A DNA stretch of 64,000 bases. Source: Limnoperna fortunei (taxonomy: Eukaryota > Mollusca > Bivalvia > Mytilida > Modiolidae). The stretch lies in contig OX104115.1 in assembly GCA_944474755.1 (NCBI GenBank), forward strand, positions 56,982,648 through 57,046,647, given 5' to 3'. How positions within the stretch are numbered: the first letter of the stretch is position 1; each line of letters opens with the position of its first letter. Of the stretch, positions 38,023 to 48,581 are shown in pieces. The notes below the pieces were generated by a model that saw only the letters and a list, made by a program, of their open reading frames with translations, made no database searches and was not told where the DNA came from. Position numbers and translations under genes: made by a program.

Positions 38023-39277
38023 TGCTCGCAAGTCATATGTCAAAATCCTTGATACGGTTCATCATCAAGGATTGCGACTATGCCTTGGAGCCTTTAGAAC
38101 CACACCTGTAAATAGTTTATGTGTAGAAGCAAACGAGCCTTCTTTGTATCAAAGAAGAATTAAACTCGCTTTGCAATATGCAACCAAATTGAAGGCGTAT
38201 CCCGGCCCACGACTGTGTTTTCAAACCTCTTTACGAAAATATTTTTGAAAAACATCCAAATAAAATTCAACCTTTTGGTATCAGAATAAAATCTCATTTG
38301 AACAACTCTGGTATCAATTTAGATGAAGTTGCTGCTATTGAAATTCCACATAACCCACCATGGTTAAATCCAAAACCGGTATTTATTTTTGATCTTAGAA
38401 ACCATTAAAAGTCTGACACAAACCCTTTAATTATTCGACAACACTTTACAGAAATAAAATCTAACTTTCCTGACATTCTGCAATTTATACAGATGGATCG
38501 AAGGACGGCGATAAAGTTGCATCGGCCGCTGTCTTTGGAAAGCGTGTCGAAACACGCCGCCTACCTTCCGTTTCTTCTGTATTTAGTGCAGAAGCGCAAG
38601 CTATCCTTCTTGCACTAAAAATTATTGCTTCGTCAGATGAGAGTAAATTTATTATCTGCTCCGATTATTTGTCATGTCTGCAGGCAATTGAAAATTCTAA
38701 AATTAAAAATCCATTTATTTGAAAAATAATTCAAATTTATAAATCGCTGACAAGTTTAGGTAAAGAGGTTGTGTTCTTCTGGATTCCCAGCCATGTAGGA
38801 ATCCATGGAAACACAGTCGTGGACAGAGAGGCTAAAGCTGCGTTAGAAAATGTTATTATTAATTGTAAAATTCCTTTTATTGATTTTAAATTATATATTT
38901 TCAAATACATATCTAATCTATGGCAGCGTGGTTGGGATCTCGAAGTACAAAATAAACTTCATGAGATCCAACCACTTCTGCACATACATAATTTAAAATC
39001 TTGTAGAGGTCGTAGAGACCAAGTGGTTTTAACCAGGTGTCGTCTTGGGCATACCAGGACGACACATAGTTATATTTTAAACAGTGAACAAAGACCCGAG
39101 TGTGTGCCATGCAACTGTCCATATACCATCAAGCATGTCATGATGGACTTTGTTGACGTGGCACACATTCGGGAACGTTTTTATTCTGTTAATTCTTATA
39201 ATAATTTATTTACAACTGTCGCTGGCGACACAATTTTACAGTTCTTAAAGGAAATTGATTTATACAGAAAAATTTAA
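38023..39277 (+). pseudogene. LINE ORF2 C-terminal part: RT end, RNase H, zinc-binding tail
   Basis: The first frame opens ARKSYVKILDTVHHQGLRLC, then LGAFRTTPVNSLCVEANEPS and YQRRIKLALQYATKLKAYP (the domain after the RT palm). After frame changes near 38200 and 38484, an RNase H follows: YTDGSKDGDK at 38486 (first Asp), SAEAQAILLAL (Glu), IICSDYLSCLQAI (Asp) and FWIPSHVGIHGN..VDREAK near 38780 (His and last Asp). All four acidic positions are present. A TGA interrupts the frame at 38720. The rest, 38771-39277, is open and contains RCRLGHTRTTHSYIL and ECVPCNCPYTIKHVM, a zinc-knuckle-like motif of such ORF2 tails. The RNase H removes template RNA. This copy is inactive. Confidence 0.87.
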
Positions 39278-39310
39278 TTGGATTTTAAATTGCGATATTG
39301 AATAGTTAAA

Positions 39311-40917
39311 GTCTTTCCCCTTTCCAAGGGAAAGACCTTACTGTATTTCTTATGATTATTATTTTTTTTTTCTGCCACAGATGTCAAAAAAGTGTCTTGA
39401 CGTATCGCTTTGAAACTTGGCACACTTAACCGACACTACCTGGGCTCGACCTGAGTCACCCTGCGACATTGATCTATTTTTAGAAACAGAGTTATCTCCC
39501 CAAACACTGTTTACCCTTGTGTGCAGATACACTCAGAAACAATGACAGATATCAAAAATCTAAAGTAAGGAAAATGACTTATGGCCATGATTTGGTCATG
39601 CAAAAAAACATTCTTCGATCCACTTCCTGTTTACGCGATTTCGACGCGAAGTTTGTCGAAAACGTCAAAGTTGTCGGATTTACACAAAACTTGGTTTCCA
39701 GGTAGATATGAGGGTCCTAATTACATGTATGGGATCAAAAAATTTTTTTGGTCCACCATTTTCAAAATGGCCGCCATTGAAATTTGGTTTTCAATATAAC
39801 TCAAAAACCATAAAAAATTGAAGCAGACAATATATTAGAAAAATGTTCCTCTCACTGAGATCTACATTTGATATAAGGTTCGAAAACTGTGCGGCAAACC
39901 GTTTTAGAGGTTATGGCCCTTGACAGGTTTCGGCTAAATTTTGTTTTCGAAATAACTCAAAAACCATACAAAATTGAAGCAGACAATATATAAGAAAATG
40001 TTCCTCTCATTGAGATCTACATTTGATATAACAGTTCGAAAACTGTGCTACAAACCGTTTTAGAGGTTATGGCCCTTGACAGGTTTCGGCTAAATATTGT
40101 TTTCGAAATAACTCAAAAACCATAAAAAATTGAAGCAGACAATATATCAGAAAAATGTTCCTCTTATTGAGATCTACATTTGATATACAGGTTTAAAAAC
40201 TGTCAGACAAACCGTTTTAGAGGTTATGGCCCTTGACAGGTTTCGGCTAAGTTATTTTACGAAATAACTCAAAAACCGTAAAAAATTGAAGCAGACAATA
40301 TATCAGAAAAATGTTCCTCTCATTGAGATCTACATTTGATATAACAGTTCAAAAACTGTGCGAAAAACCGTTTTAGAGGTTATGGCCCTTGACAGGTTTC
40401 AGTTAAATTTTGTTTTCGAAATAACTCAAGAACCACAAAAAATTGAAGCAGACAATATATCAGAAAAATGTTCCTCTTATTGAGATCTACATTTGATACA
40501 CAGGTTCAAAAACTGTGCGACAAACCGTTTTAGAGGTTATGGCCTTTGACAAGTTTTGGATAAATTTTGTTTTCGAAATAACTCAAAAACCATAAAAATA
40601 TTAAGCAGACATTATATCAGAAAAATGTTCCTCTCATTGAGATCTACATTTGATTTACATTATTGAAAACTGTGCGACAAATCGTTTTCAAGTTATGGCC
40701 TTTGCGGTTTCGGCTCGTCAGTTTATGGCTTATAACTTTTTAACCGTCAGAGATAATATAGTGAACATAGGTTTTTTGTGACCGTCTCAATAAGCCATTC
40801 GTTTTAGGACCAAAGTCCAATGGTTATGGGCAGCAATTTTCAAAATTAGCAACCATATACCTAGACATAACACTAAGAAAATGCCGGGAAAGACCTCACA
40901 TTTGTTCTTTGAACAAA
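39311..40917 (+). mobile_element. Helentron-like non-autonomous element with 156-bp internal array
   Basis: It starts with a 'gtctttccc' / 'gggaaagac' hairpin (39311-39336), followed by 'tttcttatgattatt' and a T run. It ends 'gggaaagacctcacatttg' plus 'ttctttgaacaaa', a perfect short hairpin at 40901-40917. The core is the tandem array at 39790-40700. Its reversed relative at 35701-36713 has both ends. It sits in the 3' UTR of the 38-kb LINE, so it arrived later. There is no ORF. The 'pearl' elements described in bivalves, now grouped with Helentron-associated elements, share the plan of flank, short tandem core and hairpin end. The assignment is inference. Confidence 0.7.
39790..40700. repeat. 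Tandem array, about six 156-bp units
   Basis: The word 'actcaaaaacca' (with small variants) starts at 39799, 39955, 40111, 40267, 40423 and 40581. That gives steps of 156, 156, 156, 156 and 158. Each unit also has 'gaagcagacaatatatcaga', 'cattgagatctacatttgat' and 'ccgttttagaggttatggcc'. Confidence 0.97.
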
Positions 40918-41108
40918 AGACTTTTCATTTTTATTGGTTTAGTTTTCTTTTTATCTGTAGATATGCTCATATTATTGTATGAGACCTTGTTTTAGAAAGG
41001 ATGGATATTCTTTAAATAACTGAATTAAAGTTCTAATTCTCACGTCCTGAATATAGCTGAAATATTGCTTGCTGGACGTAAAACAACAATCAATCAATCA
41101 ATCAATCA

Positions 41109-41123
41109 ACAAAGATCATTACA
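41109..41123. repeat. Target-site duplication, right
   Basis: Second copy of 'acaaagatcattaca', directly after the (aatc)n tail of the LINE. Confidence 0.9.
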
Positions 41124-41950
41124 ACATTAAAACGTATTTGGTAATCTTATGTTGTAAGCTGGTCATTAGTCATCGTCACAGTTTTTATATTCTTCAAAGA
41201 GCAAAGGAAGAGAAACATATTTTTACACTGGGTTATTTATCATTTTCACTGGATAATGGCAGATTATCACATCACAACCTACAATCTCGTGGTAAGTACT
41301 GTCAATATGGCGGCCCCAAAAGGCAAATATATTTCGTTTTATTTGAAGAATACCATATGAGATTTTATTTTTTGCAAAGTTTCCCTTTAAGCAATACAAA
41401 TGTAAACAACATTAACTATTAAACTTAATACGACTAAATTGTAGTAAAACGTTATTTAAACAATTTCAGGTTTAAAAATAATGACTCCAACAATCCAGTC
41501 AATGTGCATACATCATAGAGCTATACAAATGTAATGTTTTTTGGTATAGAAAGTGTGTCTACAAACAACAGTTATGATGATATTCTTTGTTGAGATAGTA
41601 ACTTCATTCGTAGTATCTTTAATGCGTGTCTATGTTAATGTTGTAGTTAACATATCGTAAATATATTATGTCGTGAGCTGCTTATTGCTTTGATGTAATA
41701 ACAGCTAGTGTTTTAACAGAGGATAAAATTATAATTTTTGTGTAGAGTAAAATTAAAAACGTGATTTCAATAAGAATTTAACTTGTAAATGTAAGGGTTA
41801 TACCTAGTACTAATAATTGTACATGTTAGTGAGCGAACATGTGTTTCCAATATAATTAAGTCAGTGTGGTTGATATCGTGGGATTTCGTAACTGGATCAT
41901 TTATTTGTCACAGATATTTGAAGTTATTTTCCTATTACATGTGTACTAAT
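41124..41950. other. Intergenic, no recognised feature
   Basis: The 117-codon ORF at 41069-41422 starts inside the LINE tail and has no domain. Confidence 0.5.
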
Positions 41951-42311
41951 TTAATGCACTTCTATTCCATGGTGAATTTTTAATTCGTGACTGTTAAACC
42001 ACCCGCTCTACCAATGCTAGAATACTATTACATAAATATTTCAACATAATATTGGTTATTTAAATGGCCAACACTATAAATATTGTGAACTAAAATTATT
42101 GACAACATATTTGTGCACATCCGTATACGTATTTAATGCACTTCTATTCCATGGTGAATTTTTAATTCGTACCTGTTAAACCATCCTACTCTACAAATGC
42201 TAGAATGCTATTACATAAATATTTCAACATAATATTGGTTATTTAAATGGCCAGCACTATAGATATTGTGAGCAGAAATTATTGACAGCATATTTGTGCA
42301 CATCCGTATAT
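41951..42311. repeat. Two-copy tandem repeat, unit 182 bp
   Basis: 'ttaatgcacttctattccat' occurs at 41951 and 42133. The units stay parallel to 'tatttgtgcacatccgtata' at their ends, with few differences. No ORF inside. Confidence 0.93.
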
Positions 42312-43208
42312 ATGTACGTTGGAATTCAGGAGTTTTAACTCATAGAAAACAGCTGATTTTAATTTGGTGTGGACAGTGGTCGAAAAAAGATAGGAACTTG
42401 AAACCTGACGGTAGGTGTTTACGTTCTTTAATTTATGGATATCACATGATTTTCGTGTACTAATGTCTTTGTGAGTCAATGATTAGAACTTAAAAAATAA
42501 AAATCTGTGTGAATGGTAACAATAAATAATCTATTGATCTTGACGATCTTGCATCCTGTAGATGTATATATAAATGTCGGGTAAAGCCGGAAGTCTTAAG
42601 GCCACAAGTTTATTTCATAAATCAATATTTCACAAATTGTCATATTTAAAGACCACATGTTATGCAGTTTCTCACATCTGTGTAAATAATTGTTGCTTAA
42701 TTGTCAGTGCGATTTAGAATTAAAGTTTGCTTTGTAATTTAGAAAACTTGTATTAGCTTATTGAAGACTTAAGACGAAAATTATGCGTTATTTACTTCTA
42801 GCTGGAATTTTATATCTTTTTCTCTTTTATCGTGCAACGATGTAATTTATTTTCGTAACTAATACGTATTTATCTTACAGCTATCTCACTCAGCATTTTT
42901 GTATATGTATCTTGTTAAACTTGATAACGTTCAAAGACTATATAGGACTATAACTATAAGTTGTTTAAAATTTACACTTTTGTTTGCTACAATTCACTAT
43001 CCCATCAAATATAACATTTCTCGTAACTGTATTGTTATTAATAGAAACAGATGTTTACATTGCATGTTGTAAGGCAATTGATTTAATAGGACGTTTTGGT
43101 TGAGTGAGTTATTCAGTATTACATGTACATGTTAATTACCTTTCTAAAAAGTTGTTCACGTACAACCTCAATATATTTCAAATCTACACAATATGCAAAG
43201 TGACAGAA
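42312..43208. other. Intergenic, no recognised feature
   Basis: AT-rich; no supported feature. Confidence 0.5.
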
Positions 43209-43452
43209 AACAGGGTTCAATATAATAATGATGCTTTCTTTAAATGAGGGTTTTAAGTTGGATTATCAAATTAAGAAGACATTATCACATAAATTGTTTC
43301 AGGGCAGTTTGATTTTTTTTCACTGAATAGGCATTCAGTGAAAAAAAATCAAACTGCCCTGAAACAATTTATGTGATAATGTCTTCTTAATTTGATAATC
43401 CAACTTAAAACCCTCATTTAAAGAAAGCATCATTATTATATTGAACCCTGTT
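43209..43452. repeat. Perfect 244-bp palindrome (120-bp arms, 4-bp centre)
   Basis: Arms 43209-43328 and 43333-43452 are exact reverse complements as far as I can check, around the centre 'aggc'. Outside, the left flank reverse-complemented ('ttctgtcac') and the right flank ('ggcctatcac') still resemble each other, so an older palindrome may extend a little further. No transposon ends recognised. Confidence 0.95.
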
Positions 43453-44601
43453 GGCCTATCACTGAAAGAATAAACGTGAACAAAAATATTGATGTTGCAC
43501 TGGAATATATGTTCAATGAAAATTTTGTGTTTGTGTACTAGTTGTTTTTTAAAATAATAATTTACCATTTTCATGTATTTGTTGTTTCTTTGACGGTTTA
43601 ATCATGTGATATTTTTTTAATACCACCCGTTAACTTCGGCTGGACCGGGTAATAAGGTTTGGTTCTGCAATCTTCGGTCTGAGTGGGTGTTAGTTAGTGT
43701 TATATCAACCGATGGGAGAGGCGCACAGGTATTAAAATTCCATTTTATAATAGGTGGTGCTAAAATCGAAATCACATGTTCACTGTCCAATAAAAATACG
43801 TCGTTTTGCATTAAGTATAATAGATGATTATTAATTTTCTGACTGCAATATATCCCAACCACCACAACTTATGATAGTACAACTACCTCAATTACTTACC
43901 GTATCAATATCGGAAGTACAAGAATAGTATGGTTTAAGGAAAACGTGTTTAAGGTGAATTGTCTTGTGATTTTTTGATATGTAATGTCAAATGCTTGTTG
44001 AATGAAAACAATCACACAATTTGAAAGGATATAAAGCACAAGACTGTAAGATCTCAACGTGAACGGGAAGCAGAAGGAATTGTAGTATTGTTAAGGACAT
44101 GAAATCATAGAGATGATTTAAATCATATGAATAGCACATTTTAAGTTAATATAAAAGTATATAACTACATATGTATATACAGTATATGTTAATTGTTGTG
44201 AATAAGACAAACATATGGTGAAATATAACAAGCTAGAGTTTTCACATTAACACTGTCTTTGTAATCGAAGCAGATTTGAGATTTATATATGTGAACCAGA
44301 TGTTTTATTCCAATTCATAGGTATGATTAACACATAACTTTAAGGAAATAACTCGACACATATACGAAGCTATTATATATTATAATAGTATTCGAGTTGC
44401 GCTGCGACAAACTATAAAAGAACTGATACTAGCTACCACATTGAAACAGAATAGTACAGTCTGATGTTGTGTATCAGGGTATCAGGTACAAATCGGAATG
44501 ATGAATTATAAACTCTAGGTTACATAAAAAAAAATTATATCAGTAAATCCCAACTACGTAATTCTAAGTACAACAATAGAAGGTTTTTTGTTTTGTTTTG
44601 T
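43453..44601. other. Intergenic, no recognised feature
   Basis: Minus-strand ORF 43617-43865 has no domain that I know. No repeat identified. Confidence 0.5.
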
Positions 44602-44851
44602 GTTTGGTATGGTGTTTACACCACTTACTGCAATTTTAAGTTATATCGTAGCATCAATATTTATAGAAGAGAAAGCCGAGGTACATAGAAAACACCCAGG
44701 ACCTTAGATATAAAAACTATTAATACTTTTTAGTTAAAATTGGAGTCGAGCCCACCCTTTCCGCAGTGAGACTCGAACCCGCAACGTCAGTGCAGATAAA
44801 TCACGTGATCAACAGAAGGTGACTAACTTAACTACTTGCCCGCCAAAGCAC
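44602..44851 (-). mobile_element. tRNA-derived SINE, diverged full span
   Basis: Reads in order 'tgtttacaccacttactgc', 'gttatatcgtagcatc', 'aaaattggagtcgagcccac', 'gagactcgaacccgcaacg' (a good B-box reverse complement), 'cacgtgatcaacaga' and the head end 'cttgcccgccaaagcac'. Confidence 0.8.
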
Positions 44852-44984
44852 ACAACAAAGGGAGGGAAAAACAGATAATAGATGAAGAAACTATCATCCA
44901 CTAGCAATTCATTTTCAAAAGCGTTTAACATTATCATCACCTCAACTGACAATTATTTGACAGTTTAGCAACCTTTTGACAAAA

Positions 44985-45365
44985 TAAGCCTTTTATATGC
45001 AATTAAAAACCATGTTATACATTTTAAATCAATTCTGAGACCTAAGTGATGGAATTAAAAATAATATTTTGCACATAAAATCAATTCTGAAACCTAACCT
45101 TGAAAATACAATTAAAAGCAATATTTAACATATAAAATTACTAATTGCACAATACCAATGTAATTAAAACCCATATTTTGAATATAAAATTAGTCTGGAA
45201 AGCTTAGCGATGCCATTAAAAACCATATTTAACATACAAATTACTAATGACACTACAGCAATATAATCAGAACCATAGTTTGCATATAAAATTACTATGC
45301 AGACATAAGTGGTGCAATTATTAACCATATTTAACATACAAAATCAATCTTGACACTTTGGAGAC
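44985..45365. repeat. Diverged tandem repeat, about seven units of about 52 bp
   Basis: 'caattaaaaaccat'-type words recur near 44999, 45051, 45110, 45160, 45211, 45263 and 45316. Each is followed by 'atttaacatataaaatta' and a 'ctaa.tgatg'-like end. It lies 0.7 kb upstream of the GPCR start. Confidence 0.85.
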
Positions 45366-46051
45366 TGTATTCCTACTGCGTAAAAAGGATTTAACATTTT
45401 TAAGCATTTACCTTATGTTGTATAACTTGGTATCTTTGGTGCCATTTAATTATAAACTTAAGTTCATAACTCAATCAGTATGCATATTAGTTTTGTGAAG
45501 TTTGCATAACTTTTAAGGGTAAAGACATTTACACACTCTTTTCTTGTTTTACGATAATTTTATAAAATGTTGTTGTTCCTTAACATCTAGTACATATAAA
45601 ATATGTTTACATCAATAACATTCAGACATATCATGCGTAAAACCTAAGTGTTGAATAATTTTTGAATTTTATTCTGGAAGTATTTAATTTGGTCAATAAT
45701 TTAGTATGTTGTAGCTATTAAATTTCCAATATTATTAAAAAAACGGCTATCCTGAAAATTAGCAAATTGTTAAGGACACTTAACGTAACAAAAATCGGTT
45801 ATAAATAATATTGTCTTGCTTATTACAGAGTAATTTTAACAGATACGTATGTTAATGGTATTTATTAATATGCAATAATTAGACTGGGCAACTCCGCGCT
45901 TTCTCTAACATGAATCATACCTAAGTGTAAATCTGCGTTGACTTTATTGTTATTTTATTTGCTACCACTAAGCTGGTATACAATTTGTTGTGTTCATTTT
46001 TTTCTTCATGAACATAAGTCTCACAAAGTGCAATTTTGTTCATATAGTAAT
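45366..46051. other. Upstream region of the GPCR gene
   Basis: AT-rich with no clear TATA/initiator pair. It must hold the 5' UTR, and perhaps the promoter, unless a non-coding exon lies further upstream. Confidence 0.4.
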
Positions 46052-48520
46052 ATGGATTCAATGAATAAGTCTTTCGACCTTGGTAGTATGAATAATTCCA
46101 GTCAGATAGAAGACAAAGGAAATACCACACAGTCACTATTAGATACGGTAAGTTTTATTGCTATTTCTACTTTGCAGTGCTATTATAGTTCACAATTTCA
46201 GTTAGGCGCCAATTCTCGAAGACCTAAACATTGTAATAACTAATTAAATGACGTAACATATGTCCAATGCGTATGGGGAGAACCTCAATCACACACAAAA
46301 CAAAACATGATTCTTAATAGGGTCACGTTAAAAGAAGCGGTGGTATATAACCAGTTAATATTATTACTATATCTTAGTTGCAAAATGAACCTATCTTTAA
46401 AAAGTAACAAATCACAGCAATAATAGAACGCACGCTATTGTCTGAACAGCTCACATATCAACGTAAATATCATAAATATTTGGTTGTAAGACAAACATTG
46501 GCAATAAAACGAAGTTTGTTGAAATGGGATTGTACTATTGCATGACATTCAGTTGTTCAGTATGAGTATATATACTCATACTGAACATAAATATATTTTA
46601 TTGAGTGTTTTGAATTTTAGATGGCAGACGATGTAAGCAAGTGGATCGCTATAGCTCTTTTTGTTGGAATAATGTTATTCAACAGTTCATTGATAATTAT
46701 TCTTGTTGGAAGAAAAAAGAATGGAAGAATGACATTTTTCGTAAAGAATTTAGCGGTCGCTGGTGTGTAATATTCTATGAATATATATAACTTTTTTTTC
46801 ATGTTTTTTCATAACAATTTTTAAAACTTTAAGTGATCTACTTATTAGACCGTAATTAAAATATAAAAAAAAAACAGTAATAAGTTTTAATTGATACATA
46901 TCTATACCATAAGGGACGATCATAGTCTTCAACATTTGTTATTATATTTTTACTAAATCTGTCACGCACAATTCTTAAATTTTACATAAATAATAAATAA
47001 ATATTCAATAATTCCTACTTTCTATATATACAAATCATATAGACCAAAGTTGAATAAACAATTCCAAAGACATTCTTCTATCGTTGTTTTGCACGGCAAA
47101 ACCGACAATCATTTTTTATTTTAAATATATAAACAAAATCACAATTTTGAAAGCCCTTAATTTATCTACACAAGATAGTAAAACAAATTTAATGACATAT
47201 GATATAATTTCGTTTTAGTTTTCCTACACGTTCATCGTTTTTAACCCACAGTGATGTCATTACGTTTTTCGTAAAATTGTTATACATAGTTATGCATAGA
47301 GCATCGTTTTCATTGAAGTTTAACAATCCTACTTGCCAATGAGAAAGCCGATTACAAAGACCAAACACAGTTTTACCTTCGTCTTATTCATTTCAAAAAC
47401 TGAATTGTTAAACAGCCTGAAGTAGCACTCTGTTGTTTCTGAAGAATTTAAAAAAAATATTTATAAATCATCAACACAAATATTTCGATATAAATAAATC
47501 CATGGGAAATGTTGTAGGGAGCGTAATGAAATCCAAATGTGTATGACCAGCGATGGCACAAAGCTACCCTAAAATAGTATTTACATGACTTTAACAGTCT
47601 CATTAGAGGGTTTAACTATGTCTGGATGATAAGTGCCAAGAACAATTTATTATGTTAGTTTCTAAAATTCATTAAGTGTTTTCTGTTTTTTTCTAGCTTT
47701 GTACATGTGAACTAGTTTTGATAACATACATGTTCTTTGTTTCTGCTTCTTAACTTAGATTTTGATATAAATGTAGTTGTTGAATTATTGATGGTTTTAT
47801 ACCTTAGATTTGTTTGTTGGGCTTCTCTACGTTCTACCGGAAATGATCTTCGAAAGATTTCATATTGTGTGGGGAAAACATCTGTGCTATTTTATAAAAG
47901 GAGCAAAGATGATACCAATTTATTCTTCAACGTTTGCAATTGTGATTTTAACATTGGATCGGTTGTACATGGTTATAAAGCCGATTAATTCGACGACTAG
48001 GGGTCTGTCGTATAGACTTTGGTTAGTCCTACCAACATGGATTTTGGCGATAGTATTTGCAATACCGTATATGATGCATGCTTCCTTTATAAACAACCCA
48101 CAAATTAGATGTGGTCATGACTTTAAGAAATACATGTACAAGGTAATTATTAGTTAATGACGTTAAGATTGTAACAACTATATACAGTACAAGAAGACCT
48201 ATTTATTTATATTACTATATTTAATCAGTTCATTTTGCATTTGGAGATTATTGTTTTGAAGGAACTTTAAGTTTCACCGGAAACGTAATACTAAAAAAAA
48301 CAATTGGTGTCAGTTATAGTGAATACTTTATTGATGAACTATTAAAAATAGGCTACATGTATCTCAGAGGAAACAATACCTGGGTTAAGACATTATTTAT
48401 AAAAGTATAATATGGTAAAGGGGGTGTTTTGATAGCGTTAGTGTTTTGTATTACATGTATGTGGAGAAACATTACGCCTTGTTTTGGATTGTTAGTTCAC
48501 TGTTAAAATAATGCTTCAAA

Positions 48521-48581
<61 letters not shown>

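Larger units (their letters stand above)
38023..41108 (+). mobile_element. 5'-truncated LINE with RNase H, carrying a nested element
   Basis: The element begins mid-ORF2 right after the left 15-bp duplication. It runs through an RNase H and a zinc-knuckle-like C-terminus to a stop at 39277. Its 3' UTR is interrupted by a separate element at 39311-40917. It ends with 'cctgaatatagctgaaatat', 'tgctggacgt' and (aatc)n just before the right duplication. 5' truncation with target-site duplications is the usual mark of LINE insertion. Removing the nested element leaves about 1.48 kb of LINE. RNase H after RT suggests the I/Nimb group. The 3' tail resembles the SINE 3' end, suggesting this family moves those SINEs. 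Confidence 0.9.

Noticed and set aside
39790..40700. CRISPR-like array (regular repeats).
   Set aside because: Units are 156 bp and repeat throughout without distinct spacers. This is a eukaryotic transposon core.
41069..41422. A 117-codon ORF.
   Set aside because: It begins in the LINE tail, crosses the target-site duplication and has no motif.
45938..46051. Upstream extension of the GPCR first exon in the same frame.
   Set aside because: It has no ATG; the first ATG in frame is at 46052. The hydrophobic stretch could imitate a signal peptide, but translation from it is not supported.
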